This document shows positions 17,017 to 26,135 of a stretch of 64,000 nucleotides of DNA, one piece after another; within the stretch, counting starts at the first letter, position 1, and every line of letters starts with the position of its first letter. The DNA is from Bradyrhizobium sp. AZCC 1610. Lineage in GTDB: Bacteria; Pseudomonadota; Alphaproteobacteria; Rhizobiales; Xanthobacteraceae. The stretch spans positions 839,001 to 903,000 of the forward strand of contig NZ_JAZHRR010000001.1 of the NCBI RefSeq assembly GCF_036924515.1, in the 5' to 3' direction. Position numbers and translations under genes: made by a program. Under the pieces are notes generated by a model that had not been told where the DNA came from, did not search any database, and worked only from the letters and a program-made list of their open reading frames with translations.

Positions 17017-17175
17017 CTGTTCGTCATCGCTCGCGCTTCAGGCTTTACCTACAAAGGCAAAGCTGTCGACGTCAAATGGGTTGGCCGCGAGCTAGACGTT
17101 CGCTACGTGCTGGAGGGTAGCGTCCGCAAGGCAGGCAACCGCGTTCGCATTACCGGGCAGTTGATCAACACACAA
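17017..17175 (+). pseudogene. fragment of a TolB/TPR-type adenylate cyclase
   Basis: Reads LFVIARASGFTYKGKAVDVK, then VGRELDVRYVLEGSVRKAGN and RVRITGQLINT, closely matching residues about 230-290 of the intact cyclase at 58042-59826 (FVIARSTAFTFKGKDVDV..VGRELNVRYVLEGSV). There is no start or flanking domain, and an unrelated TonB receptor remnant follows on the other strand. It shows that cyclase genes of this type were once more numerous here. Confidence 0.75.
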
Positions 17176-17252
17176 CTTCCAGGAACGGCAAAGCGGACGT
17201 ATCCCAGATTGCCTATGTCGGTTAGGTGCCCCAGAAGGTGACATGGCAGCCA

Positions 17253-19450
17253 TCAAAACCTTCCCGCCAGCGTGACGCGAACCGCGAACGGCTCGGCGGG
17301 ATGGACATGCCGATCGGCGACACCGCCAATCGGCTCACCCGGCAATCGCGACAGATAGTGATATTCGATCTGGTTGGTTCGCGCGTTGAAGAGGTTGAGC
17401 ACGTCGAGCTGCAGTTTTAGACCATTGTCGAAGCGGTAGCCTGCGCGTGCGTTGAAGATCAGCGACGCCAGCGAACGGACGCTATCGTCCTCAATCAGCG
17501 GACGCGGGCTGAAATAGCGCGCCTTCAGTGCACCGGACCAACCAGTCTCGTTGCCTAAGGTAATTGCGCCGCTCGCGATCCACGCCGGCGCGCCCGGGAT
17601 GAAATTGCCGGCGGCATCGAAATCGGTGAAGCGCGCGCGGGTATAGGCAACGTCCAGATCGAATGATAGCCACGGCTTCGGCTTGTATTGGTTCACCCAC
17701 TCCACGCCAACCCGGCGGCTCGGCCGGCTGGCCTCAGTGGTGCCGGCGTCGCCCACGAACAGCAGTTCGGCGTCGAAATCGAGCACAAAGACAGCAACCG
17801 AGCTTGTGAGTCCGTCGATCGCTTTCGTGCGGATGCCGAGTTCGGCGCCTTTCGACCGAACAAGCAGCGGCACGCGATCCTGCGGCGTCACCTTGTCGAT
17901 CGGGTCAACCGTTATCGTCGCGCCGCGGATGTCATTGCTGTGCAGGCCGTAGCTGGCGTTGCCGTAGAACTCAGTCTTGTACCAAGGGCCCAGCACGATG
18001 CCGGCCTTCGGGCTCGTCATCGTCGCTTGGGCATTGCCTGAATTTTCCGGCGTGTCGCTGAGAACGCGGCCGGCGAAAACGTCCTCGCGGATGCCGACAG
18101 TGGCGCGCAGCCAATCGGTCCAGCGTGTCGTCGTGTCGGTCCAGATGCCGACATTGCCTTCCTGCACGCGGTCCTCGCGCACGGTCGAATGCACCGCACG
18201 CTGCTCCGTCTTGAACAGACCGACATGGATGTCGTCGTAGCGGCTCTGCATGCCGACGCAAGTTTGCGTCTCGAAGCCGCCAAACCGCCAGTCGAAGGCA
18301 TGTCGTGCGTCGAAGCCGCCAAGGGTGCGGCGATCGAGCTGGTTGAACTGGTCGCCGTTGACGGGATTATATTATCGAGGAAGTAGGTGAAGTTGTTGAA
18401 GAGCTGCAGGTCAGAGCGCACGATATAGGCGCTGATCTTGCTCTGGCCGTACTCGCTCGATTGAGCCCAGTTGCCTGACAGGCTGAAGCGGCTGGACGTC
18501 CCGCCATCAGTGGGATCAAGCGAGCCGAACCGACCGATGATTCCCTGATCGATGGCGCGCTGCGCGACCTGGTCGGTCGAGTTCCAGCCGTTAGAATAGG
18601 CCATCGCGGTCAGTGTGAGGCCATCGCTCGCGGTGCCCTGGCTGTAGCGCAACACGCTGTTTATTTTCCGCACATTGTCCGGCACGTCCCACGGCCCATC
18701 GTATTTGATACCCTCGATCGCGGCGAGCAGTGTGCCTGCGCCGACCGCGGTCGATCCCGCCGCCACGCCGCGCCGGTAACCGAAGCTGCCAAACGTGACC
18801 TCGGCTAGATTTTTCGGCAGCTTGTTAAGGTAGTCGATCGCGACGGACCCGGCCGAGCTGAAGTCGCCCACATCGGCGTAGTACGGACCTTTGCGGACAT
18901 TCACCGATTGGATCAGCTCAGGGATCAGAAAGTTGATATCGGCGTAGCCCTGCCCGTGGCCATGAGTTGGCATGTTGACGGGCATGCCGTCGACCTTGAT
19001 GGAGAGATCGGCGCCGTGGTCAAGGTTGAAGCCGCGCAGGAAATACTGATTGGCTTTACCTTCTCCGGAATGCTGGGTGACGATCAGGCCGGGCACGACA
19101 TCCAGCGCCTCGCCGACACGCGCGAACGGCACCGCGTTCACCTGCTCGCCGGTAAAGCTTATCGCGCTGGCGGCGGTGGGCTGCAGGGCGGCAATTCCTT
19201 CGGCAGGGGTACCGGGCGCGGCCCCTGTGCCTGAGGCCGACTGGTCGGATCTGGTCGCGGTCGTAGTTCGTGTCCCGCGATGTTGCGATGGCTTTGGCCG
19301 GGCAACCCGCTTGGGCGGCTTCGCTTCAGGAGACGTAACAGTGACCGGCGGAAGCTGATCTGGCTTGACGGCGGCTCGCTCCTGCCCAGCGGTTGGGACC
19401 GCACAGATGGCAGACGAAGCGGCGGCGCGGAAAATAGCCGCAATAAGGCA
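17253..19450 (-). pseudogene. TonB-dependent outer-membrane receptor, frameshifted (probably a nickel/metal receptor)
   Basis: Two frames together make a receptor of about 700 residues. The upstream frame has a proline-rich linker (QLPPVTVTSPEAKPPKRVAR), then the plug: ALDVVPGLIVTQHSGEGKAN, QYFLRGFNLDHGADLSIKVD, MPTHGHGQGYADINFLIPEL. The downstream frame, ending at 17253, holds the barrel with LNLFNARTNQIEYHYLSRLP and the terminal phenylalanine. The switch falls at 18366-18375, where ATTAT is tandemly duplicated; removing one copy restores one frame. The signal peptide region also lacks an in-frame start. A NikR-box-like palindrome lies just upstream, suggesting nickel uptake. Non-functional as read. 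Confidence 0.82.
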
Positions 19451-19537
19451 GGACCACTGACATCTCCCGCACGATACCAGCTAGAGTCACTGACGACTGC
19501 ACGCACTCAACCCGGCGCTCTCACGCTATCGAGGCGA

Positions 19538-19566
19538 GTATGACGTTGCAACAGGGAATATCATAC
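19538..19566. promoter_or_regulatory. NikR-box-like operator
   Basis: GTATGA and TCATAC form inverted half-sites separated by 17 bases. The E. coli NikR operator is the same half-sites with a 16-base gap. It lies between the divergent receptor remnant and a truncated NikR-like start, exactly where such an operator would act. The extra base could weaken binding. Confidence 0.6.
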
Positions 19567-19598
19567 GGCCTCCGCGAGAGGATCACCGGAATATTCGG

Positions 19599-19673
19599 AT
19601 GCACCGGATCACCATTACCATCGAGGACGACCTGCTGGCTGAGACCGACGCCGCCGCGAAGCGTCGCGGCTAA
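19599..19673 (+). pseudogene. nikR: truncated NikR-like ribbon-helix-helix regulator
   Basis: 24 codons: MHRITITIEDDLLAETDAAA then KRRG and a stop. The ITITIEDDLLAE.D pattern is the N-terminal DNA-binding ribbon and helix of NikR/CopG repressors. The rest, including the metal-binding ACT-like domain, is absent. Next to a NikR-type operator this reads as the relic of the local nickel regulator. Confidence 0.6.
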
Positions 19674-20123
19674 GCGAGCTCACTATGCAAAATCCGACAT
19701 AGGGGTGAATTTCCGCCATGGCGTGCTCCTTGGCTTTGGTGCCCCGCACGAGCTTCTCTTGCTGGTGGGGCGAGAGCACGGCCGGACCATCCCATTAACG
19801 GACGTTTGGCCAATCCTTCACGAGTCATGTTCAAAGGTGCACGCAGCCCCGCTGGATGCTAGAATATGCCGGCTCTCCCTACGTGGGAGAAACATGAAGC
19901 GATGCGAGTTCATCACGCTTCTCGGGGGGAGCGGCAGGTACTGGCCTAATTCGGCCCCCAGTGGCCTAATTGAAAATGGCATTGGCCTAGTTTGCGAGTC
20001 GAAAAATCCACCCCAGCTGTTCTTCGTCGTAGATTTCGAAGTCCGCTTCGCCCTCATTTCGATTTGCCCGGAACCTTCACCTTCCGGCTAGGTTGGTCGT
20101 TGTACGTATAAGGGAGGTCCGCC
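19674..20123 (+). other. intergenic stretch with an ABC binding-protein scrap
   Basis: At 19894-19932 the frame begins MKRCEFITLLGG, the hallmark N-terminus (MKRREFITLLGG) of a large family of rhizobial ABC substrate-binding proteins, and then loses all similarity. The remainder of these 450 bases shows no gene I can support. Confidence 0.45.
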
Positions 20124-20387
20124 ATGAACAAATTAGCGTCTGTTGTTTTCGCCGTGGCCCTTTCAGTGGGTCCGCTAAACCTGGCAAGGGCCGATCAGCC
20201 GGGACCGGACTGGATGCCCGCCCAGCAAGTGATCGAGCAGGTTCTCAAGTCGGGCTATACGCAGGTTACCAAGCTTGAAGCCGATGACGGTCGATGGGAA
20301 GGCGAAGGCATCAAGAACGGCCAGAAGATGGAATTTCACGCCGATCCGAAGACCGGCGTAATGACGTCCGAAAAGCTCGACGACTAA
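20124..20387 (+). CDS. small periplasmic PepSY-domain protein
   Basis: 87 residues; the ATG follows GGGAGG. MNKLASVVFAVALSVGPLNL ARADQ is a Sec signal peptide cut after ARA. The mature part PAQQVIEQVLKSGYTQVTKL followed by WEGEGIKNGQKMEFHADPKT and GVMTSEKLDD is a single PepSY unit. It has the same size class and layout as the product at 1337-1576 (E.V..KLESAGYSQI versus Q.VIEQVLKSGYTQV). Transcription ends at a good terminator eight bases on, so it is a single-gene unit. Function unknown; periplasmic regulation or binding is the usual suggestion. Confidence 0.85.
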   Translation: MNKLASVVFAVALSVGPLNLARADQPGPDWMPAQQVIEQVLKSGYTQVTKLEADDGRWEGEGIKNGQKMEFHADPKTGVMTSEKLDD

Positions 20388-20394
20388 GAGCGTC

Positions 20395-20428
20395 GAGGCT
20401 GCCTCAGTTGGCGGCCTCCTTCTTTTCT
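20395..20428 (+). terminator. intrinsic terminator after the PepSY gene
   Basis: GAGGCTGCC pairs with GGCGGCCTC (one mismatch) and is followed by CTTCTTTTCT. It overlaps the last codon of the convergent NUDIX gene. Confidence 0.75.
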
Positions 20429-20810
20429 AGTTTGATTTTGGAAAGAGTTTATCCCTGATGTAGCGCGACGTTGGCGTCAGACGAATGCCACGCGGCTTGC
20501 GCCAGGTTGCCTTCTCGATTTCATGTTTGTCGCCGATTGTCAGGGGTCCGGACGCTTTCGCTGTCACGAAGATCGCGTCACTCATTTTCCGGCCCGAACG
20601 ACGGTTCTTGGCTTTGACTTCCTTCCAAAGCCGAAGGCGTCCAAGTTTGAGTTTCGGAAGTTCTTCTTTGATCTCCCTGCGCAGGCAATCTTTATCGCTT
20701 TCTCGCGCGCGCTTGCGCCCTCCGGGAAACATCCAAAGCCCATCGCGCTTTCGTCTTACGAGAAGCACCCGCCCACGTTTCGCAGCCACCAGTTTCGAGG
20801 ATTTCGCCAT
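20427..20810 (-). CDS. NUDIX hydrolase
   Basis: 127 residues, a single NUDIX fold. The box GX5EX7REUXEEXGU appears as GRKRARESDKDCLRREIKEE then LP, with the metal-binding Glu residues intact (a proline follows where glycine is usual). N-terminal KRGRVLLVRRKRDGLWMFPGG is the usual first strand and loop. Such enzymes split nucleoside diphosphates linked to another moiety; substrate cannot be predicted. The protein is very basic, and close in type to the DIPP/MTH3 subgroup that cleaves inositol pyrophosphates or capped nucleotides. No operon partner; it converges on the PepSY gene. Confidence 0.88.
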   Translation of the reverse strand: MAKSSKLVAAKRGRVLLVRRKRDGLWMFPGGRKRARESDKDCLRREIKEELPKLKLGRLRLWKEVKAKNRRSGRKMSDAIFVTAKASGPLTIGDKHEIEKATWRKPRGIRLTPTSRYIRDKLFPKSN

Positions 20811-20967
20811 TCCCTAAGCACCCTATGTCGAATCACCTATGATTTAACGGCCCTTTGCCTAGTCCTTCAATCCTGCCAAACACAACGAAGAAGGCAGCGT
20901 GCACGATGGGTGCACCGAGTGATCAAAGAGAGTCCAAGCGCCGGTATTGAACCGGTTCGCACGGCAA

Positions 20968-22617
20968 CTACGTCACGCGGCTCGGCAGAAGTGCGCCGGT
21001 GCGCTCCAGCACCGGATATGCGGCGGCGGCTATGATGTGGGAATTGATCAGCTTGATATCCCGCAAAAGGTCGAGATGGATCGAGCTGGCTTGAGCCGCC
21101 TGGAGGTCACTATCCCGGAGTCGGTTGAAATGCGAAGCTGTCGCCTTCGACTCCGCGTCCCTGAACGCGACTTTTTCGTCGACCAGGAGGCGCGCGGTTC
21201 GTGGATCTTCTGTGACGAACAACGATGCTGCAGTCTTGAGATTGGCAGAAAGGCGCTCGATCATGGCCGTCAGGTCTTTTTGCTCTTCTTCGGAGAAAGC
21301 CAAGCCTCGCTTCAGCCGCTTGGAGGCGTGCGGCAAAAAGTTTCGATCTACAACGTCGCCGGCCTGCTCGATGTTCATCGAGAACGTCAGAATCTCATTT
21401 AGGCGGCGATGATCGGTCGCATTCAGCTCTTCCGGATCAAGCGAGGTAAGATAGGCTTTGATTGCAATGTTCAGCTTATCTAGCACATCTTCGCGCCGCC
21501 GGGTCTCAACGAGCAACCGCCGGTCTCCCTTCGCTAGTCCGGCGTTCACCCCTTGAAGCATTTCCTCGAGCACATCGGCGAGCCGCAGCGCTTCGCGAGA
21601 TGCTGCGCCGAGCGCGACGATGGGCGTCTCCCTCGCGGCGGGATCGAGGTAGAGTGGGCGCGCAGGATCGGCCGGATCGACACGTTCCGGAAGCCAGCGG
21701 CGCAACAGCGACGCATAAGGCCCTAAAAGCGGCAGCGATACGACAGCGACGACAAGATTGAAAAGGGTGTGAAAATCGGCAACCGCGCGCGCGCTGGTTG
21801 GCTCGATCGAGGTCATGAAATGACTGATCGGCCCGAGAAAATTTACTGTCGCGGCAACGCCCAGAATACGTCCGAGCAGATTGCCGAATGGAAGCCGTTT
21901 CGCTGCCGGATCGTCGCCTCCCGGACCCTCAACGAGAGGATTGATGGCTGTGCCGAGATTTGCACCGAGAACCAAGGCAAAGGCCGCGTCAGCAGGAACC
22001 ACGCCTTTCGTCGCCAGCGACATGATGAGCAAGACGATTGCGACGCTCGAATGGGCAGCCCATGTCAATAAAGCCGCCAGACATACGTCCAAGAACCATG
22101 AGGCCGAAACAGCGCTCAACAGCATGCGCAAGATCGGTGAATTCTCGTAGACAGTCATCAGACTGAGAAGCTGGTGCAACGCAAGGAGCATCAAGCCGAG
22201 GCCGATGAACACGCGACCGAGATCGTGCGCTTGGGTTCGCGAATCCTTCCGGAACATCACCATGCCGATCAGGATCAGCGCCGGAGAGATCAGCACGACG
22301 TCGAACGAAAGAACCTGCACGATCAATGTCGTACCCACATTGGCGCCCAACATGACCGCGAGCGCCGGGACAAGCGCCACCAGGCCGCCGGCAGCGAAGC
22401 CAGCCGTCATCAGTCCCGTGGCGGTGCTGCTCTGAAGGACCGCGGTAATGCCTACACCGGCGAGGAAAGCGCGAAAGCGGTTACGCAAGGCGCTGCCCAG
22501 GATCGACCGCAACTTCGACCCAAAGGCGCGCTGGACGCCGGTCTGCACCATGTGGGTGCCCCAAAGCAGCAGCGCGATGGCGCCGGCAAGATCGATCAAG
22601 GAAACAAACTGGGACAT
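20968..22617 (-). CDS. Na/Pi cotransporter family protein with PhoU-like domain (YjbB/NptA type)
   Basis: About 549 residues. Two homologous membrane halves carry the family's glutamine-serine motifs: LQSSTATGLMTAGFAAGG in the first and TWAAHSSVAIVLLIMSLA in the second, with GANLGTAINPLVEGPG. The C-terminal 180 residues (ALRLADVLEEMLQGV, LNEILTFSMNIEQAGDVVDR) are a PhoU-like helical domain. E. coli YjbB of this type exports phosphate; animal relatives import it with sodium. I start at the ATG behind AGGAGAG. It lies 53 bases after the DeoR regulator and is probably cotranscribed with it, opposite a Ugp-type importer, so phosphate released from imported organophosphate may leave through it. 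Confidence 0.88.
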   Translation of the reverse strand: MSQFVSLIDLAGAIALLLWGTHMVQTGVQRAFGSKLRSILGSALRNRFRAFLAGVGITAVLQSSTATGLMTAGFAAGGLVALVPALAVMLGANVGTTLIVQVLSFDVVLISPALILIGMVMFRKDSRTQAHDLGRVFIGLGLMLLALHQLLSLMTVYENSPILRMLLSAVSASWFLDVCLAALLTWAAHSSVAIVLLIMSLATKGVVPADAAFALVLGANLGTAINPLVEGPGGDDPAAKRLPFGNLLGRILGVAATVNFLGPISHFMTSIEPTSARAVADFHTLFNLVVAVVSLPLLGPYASLLRRWLPERVDPADPARPLYLDPAARETPIVALGAASREALRLADVLEEMLQGVNAGLAKGDRRLLVETRRREDVLDKLNIAIKAYLTSLDPEELNATDHRRLNEILTFSMNIEQAGDVVDRNFLPHASKRLKRGLAFSEEEQKDLTAMIERLSANLKTAASLFVTEDPRTARLLVDEKVAFRDAESKATASHFNRLRDSDLQAAQASSIHLDLLRDIKLINSHIIAAAAYPVLERTGALLPSRVT

Positions 22618-22670
22618 GATCGATTCTCTCCTAGGTATTCCGACGAACTGAGCCGCCCATTCAGTCCAAT

Positions 22671-23459
22671 TCACGCAGCGTCTACGCGGCCATCCCTCGC
22701 GGCGTGGATTCGATCCGCGTACTGTTCGGCGATCGGACGAAAACCCGCCGGCAGCGGCTTGTCTGTGAAGAAATGATGACAATCGCTAAGATGGCCGCCG
22801 CGGACCGTGGCGTTGCGGCCGAATTTGCTGGTGTCGGCGACCAGCAGGGCGGCTCGACAATTGGCGACGATGGCCTGCCGCGCCTGGACTTCGTCCGAAT
22901 GAAAATCGAGCAGGGTGCCGTCCTGATCGATGCCCCCGACGCCGAAGATTCCGAAATCGGCCCTGAAGCCGGAAAAAAAACGTACTGCCGCGTCGCCGAT
23001 GATGTCCCGGTCAAAGGGACGCAGTGTTCCGCCTGCGATCGTGATTTCCACGTCGGGATTTTGCGCGAACGCCGCTGCCACGTTCAGGTTGTTGGTGATG
23101 ACCCGCAGATCCTGACGGCGGGACAACGCCTGCGCGACATATTCGGGCGTCGTGCCGAGGCCAATCATGAGCGATGCGCCGTCGGGAATGAAATTGGAAA
23201 CCGCATGAGCGATCCGTCGCTTGGCGTCGGGGTTCAATCCCTGTCGGCTTCCGTAGGCAAGGTTCTGGTTCTGCACGGGAAGGCTGACGCCGCCGTGAAT
23301 CCGCCGCAGCAGCCCTTGGTCGCACAACTTATTCACGACACGGCGGACGGTCTGCTGCGTGACGTCGAAATGCTTGGCGAGATGCTCGATCGAGGCGAAA
23401 CCTTCCTCGCGCACGATCTCCAGAATACGGGCCTGGCGTTCAGTGGCCATCTTGAGCAT
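22671..23459 (-). CDS. DeoR/GlpR-family transcriptional regulator
   Basis: 262 residues. N-terminal winged helix (RQARILEIVREEGFASIEHL, VTQQTVRRVVNKLCDQGLLR, RIHGGV) followed by the DeoR C-terminal sugar-phosphate sensing domain (ASLMIGLGTTPEYVAQALSR, ITNNLNVAAAF, EITIAGGTLRP, FGVGGIDQDGTLLDFHSDEV, LVADTSKFGRNA). Members repress sugar or glycerol catabolism and are released by a phosphorylated ligand such as glycerol-3-phosphate. ATG after AAAGGGG. It is divergent from a glycerol-3-phosphate-type ABC operon, with a perfect palindrome between them, so it likely controls both directions. Confidence 0.92.
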   Translation of the reverse strand: MLKMATERQARILEIVREEGFASIEHLAKHFDVTQQTVRRVVNKLCDQGLLRRIHGGVSLPVQNQNLAYGSRQGLNPDAKRRIAHAVSNFIPDGASLMIGLGTTPEYVAQALSRRQDLRVITNNLNVAAAFAQNPDVEITIAGGTLRPFDRDIIGDAAVRFFSGFRADFGIFGVGGIDQDGTLLDFHSDEVQARQAIVANCRAALLVADTSKFGRNATVRGGHLSDCHHFFTDKPLPAGFRPIAEQYADRIHAARDGRVDAA

Positions 23460-23532
23460 AGGACCCCTTTGCCATCAAAAAGTATCATTCGAACAAGAGA
23501 GACGCAATTTCTATTTCATATGTGCATATATT

Positions 23533-23548
23533 ATGTTCATATGAACAT
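23533..23548. promoter_or_regulatory. 16-bp perfect palindrome, likely regulator operator
   Basis: ATGTTCATATGAACAT is fully self-complementary and lies in an AT-rich patch between the DeoR gene and the ABC operon; a related CATATGTGCATAT sits just left. The best candidate binding site for the adjacent DeoR-type protein. Confidence 0.6.
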
Positions 23549-23742
23549 CGGAGGGCGCTCGGGGGGAGAACGGGCCTTTGTGGCTAGATCGGTTCGGAAA
23601 AGGGAAAGGGATCGTTCCGTTTTCAATGGCTGATCGCGGGCTACGCCACACGAGAACGAAGCAACGGACTAGGATGCTTCGATACGACTGCGACTGCGCT
23701 TGTGCCTATTGCACGCCACAACAGTGCTGGACCGGGTAGACC

Positions 23743-24759
23743 ATGTCGGCGATTACGCTGGATCACGTTTCCAAGAATTGGGGTCCCATGCGGGCCGTCG
23801 ACGACGTGAGTCTCACGGCGGAAGAAGGGTCGCTGCTGGTGCTGCTCGGCCCATCGGGTTGCGGCAAATCCACAACGCTTCGTTTGATTGCGGGGCTCGA
23901 GCAACTCGACCGTGGCACGATTACGATCGGCGGCACGGACGTGACGCATCTCACGCCGGCTCAGCGCAAGATCTCCATGGTGTTCCAGTCCTACGCACTG
24001 TTTCCACACCTGAGCGTGGCGGAGAATATTATCTTCGGTTTGCGCGTGCGCCGTGTATCTCGCGCCGAGCGCGACGCGCGGCTTCAGCGCGTTGCGGACA
24101 TCGTCGGTCTCGGACATTTGCTCGAGCGCAAGCCGTCGCAACTGTCCGGCGGCCAGCGCCAGCGCGTGGCGCTCGGGCGCGCCATTATCGCGGAGGCGCG
24201 CGTCTGCCTGATGGACGAACCACTCTCGAATCTCGACGCCAAGCTGCGCCACGAGATGCGGACCGAAATCCGAGCGCTGCAGCAGCGACTCGGAATGACG
24301 ATGGTCTATGTGACGCACGATCAGACCGAGGCCATGACCATGGCCGATCGCGTCGTGCTAATGCGCGACGGTCGCGTCGAGCAGAGCGGTTCGCCGGAGG
24401 AATTGTACAATCGGCCGGCGTCGGCATTCACCGCGCGCTTTATCGGCACGCCACCGATGAGTTTGATCCTGCAGGGCGACCGGCTGATCGGTATCCGGCC
24501 GGAGCATATCCGCATCGTGTCGCAAGACGGTCACGCAGCGCGCGTAAAAGCCGTCGAGCATCTCGGTGCCGACAGCATCATTCTGTGCGAAATCGAAGGC
24601 CAACCGGTTTCGGTGCGGCAAGATGGTTTCAGCAAGGCTCACCCAGGCGATGACGTCAGGCTTGCCTGGGACACCGGCCATGAACATCAGTTTGACCAGA
24701 AATCGGAACGGCGGCTGGAGTCGGCCGTCAATGAGGCAAGGCGAATTGCATCTGGCTGA
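23743..24759 (+). CDS. ugpC: ABC transporter ATP-binding protein, UgpC/MalK type
   Basis: 338 residues. Walker A GPSGCGKST (residues 36-44), Q-loop FQSYALFPH, signature LSGGQRQRVALGRAI, Walker B VCLMDEPLSNLDAKLR and switch histidine THDQTE are all intact. The C-terminal about 100 residues form the TOBE/OB regulatory domain (IGIRPEHIRIVS), as in sugar and glycerol-3-phosphate importers. It opens an operon with binding protein, two permeases and a phosphoesterase, giving a complete type I importer. An ATPase gene placed first is less usual than ugpBAEC order. Expression is probably under the divergent DeoR regulator. Confidence 0.93.
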   Translation: MSAITLDHVSKNWGPMRAVDDVSLTAEEGSLLVLLGPSGCGKSTTLRLIAGLEQLDRGTITIGGTDVTHLTPAQRKISMVFQSYALFPHLSVAENIIFGLRVRRVSRAERDARLQRVADIVGLGHLLERKPSQLSGGQRQRVALGRAIIAEARVCLMDEPLSNLDAKLRHEMRTEIRALQQRLGMTMVYVTHDQTEAMTMADRVVLMRDGRVEQSGSPEELYNRPASAFTARFIGTPPMSLILQGDRLIGIRPEHIRIVSQDGHAARVKAVEHLGADSIILCEIEGQPVSVRQDGFSKAHPGDDVRLAWDTGHEHQFDQKSERRLESAVNEARRIASG

Positions 24760-24810
24760 AACTGAAACGACGGTCTCGGTACGGCAAAAAAGATAACAAG
24801 GGAGGACGAC

Positions 24811-26088
24811 ATGAGATTTTTTCGACAAACAATGCTGGCGGCTGCGACGCTTGCGGCCCTGTGTCTGAGCCTGTGTCCCGCGGCGGCGGTGGATCTCACC
24901 ATGTATTATCCGGTCGCGGTGGGCGGCCCGGTGACGAAGATCATCGACGACATGGTCGCCCGCTTCGAGAAAGAGAACGCGGACATCAAGGTAACGGCGG
25001 TCTATGCCGGCAACTACACCGATACAATGACCAAGGCGATGACGGCGATGAAAGGCGGCCAACCGCCACAATTGTCGGTGCTACTGTCGACCGATGTCTT
25101 CACGCTGATGGACGAAAACGCCATTGTACCGATCGACGGTCTGGTCGCTGACAAAGCGTGGTTCAAGGAATTCTATCCGGCGTTCATGGCGAATGGACAG
25201 ATTGACGGCAAAACCTGGAGCATTCCGTTCCAGCGCTCGACCATCGTGCTGTACTGGAACAAGGACGCGTTCAAGGAAGCGGGCCTCGATCCGGAAAAGG
25301 CGCCGACGACCTGGGATGAAATGGCCGACATGGCCAGGAAGCTCGTCAAGAAGGATGCGTCCGGCAACACTGCGCGCTGGGGCGTCGAAATTCCGACAAC
25401 CGGTTACGCCTACTGGATGCTACAGGCGCTTGCCATCGAGAATGGCCAGAAGTTGATGAATGATGCGGGCAACGAGGTTTATCTCACCGCGCCAAAGACG
25501 GTGGGAGCGCTCGAATATTGGGTCGACCTGTCACGCAAGCATAACGTAATGCCGATGGGCAGCATTGACTGGGCGACGCTGCGCACTGATTTCCTTGAAG
25601 GCAAAACCGCCATGATGTGGCACACCACAGGCAATCTGACTGCGGTCAAGGACGCTGCCAAGTTCAACTTCGGTGTTGCCATGCTGCCCGGCAAGGAGCG
25701 GCGCGGCTCGCCGACAGGCGGCGGTAGCTTTTACATCTTCAAGAGCGCTGCCCCCGAGCAGCAGAAGGCAGCCGTGAAATTCATCCAGTGGATGACGGCC
25801 CCTGAGCGCGCGGCCGAGTGGAGCATGAAGACCGGTTACGTCGCGGTTTCGCCGGCGGCCTACAAGACCCCGGCGATGGAAGCGTATGCAAAGGGTTTTC
25901 CTGCCGCGACCGTTGCCCGCGATCAGCTTGAACATGCCGTACCGGAACTGTCCGTTCACGAGAACGGCCGCGTCTATAAGTTCGTCGGTGATGCGGTGCA
26001 GGCGGCGGTCACCGGCACGCAGAAGCCGCAGGAAGCGCTTGCCGCCGCCCAGCAGCAGGCCGACCGCGTACTGCGCGCTTACAAATAA
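24811..26088 (+). CDS. ugpB: ABC transporter periplasmic binding protein, UgpB type
   Basis: 425 residues with a clear signal peptide (FFRQTMLAAATLAALCLSLC, cleaved after AAA) and GGGAGG before the ATG. The mature protein is a cluster D/family 1 extracellular solute-binding protein: LTMYYPVAVGGPVTKIIDDM, LVADKAWFKEFYPAFMANGQ, WSIPFQRSTIVLYWNKDAFK, TTWDEMADMARKLVKKD and TGGGSFYIFKSAAPEQQKAA follow the UgpB pattern closely. It should deliver glycerol-3-phosphate or a glycerophosphodiester to the two permeases. A very stable hairpin follows the gene and may raise its mRNA level over the permeases. Confidence 0.9.
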   Translation: MRFFRQTMLAAATLAALCLSLCPAAAVDLTMYYPVAVGGPVTKIIDDMVARFEKENADIKVTAVYAGNYTDTMTKAMTAMKGGQPPQLSVLLSTDVFTLMDENAIVPIDGLVADKAWFKEFYPAFMANGQIDGKTWSIPFQRSTIVLYWNKDAFKEAGLDPEKAPTTWDEMADMARKLVKKDASGNTARWGVEIPTTGYAYWMLQALAIENGQKLMNDAGNEVYLTAPKTVGALEYWVDLSRKHNVMPMGSIDWATLRTDFLEGKTAMMWHTTGNLTAVKDAAKFNFGVAMLPGKERRGSPTGGGSFYIFKSAAPEQQKAAVKFIQWMTAPERAAEWSMKTGYVAVSPAAYKTPAMEAYAKGFPAATVARDQLEHAVPELSVHENGRVYKFVGDAVQAAVTGTQKPQEALAAAQQQADRVLRAYK

Positions 26089-26095
26089 AGGGAAG

Positions 26096-26125
26096 GGCCG
26101 GGTGACGGTTCGCCGTCACCCGGCC
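26096..26125 (+). promoter_or_regulatory. 13-bp perfect intercistronic hairpin
   Basis: GGCCGGGTGACGG and CCGTCACCCGGCC pair without mismatch across a TTCG tetraloop, between the binding-protein stop and the permease start, with no T-run. Typical of structures that protect the upstream binding-protein message and reduce downstream expression. Confidence 0.75.
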
Positions 26126-26135
26126 TGATAATCCA

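Noticed and set aside
23641..24318. 225-codon minus-strand frame opposite ugpC
   Set aside because: Typical antisense frame of an ABC ATPase gene.
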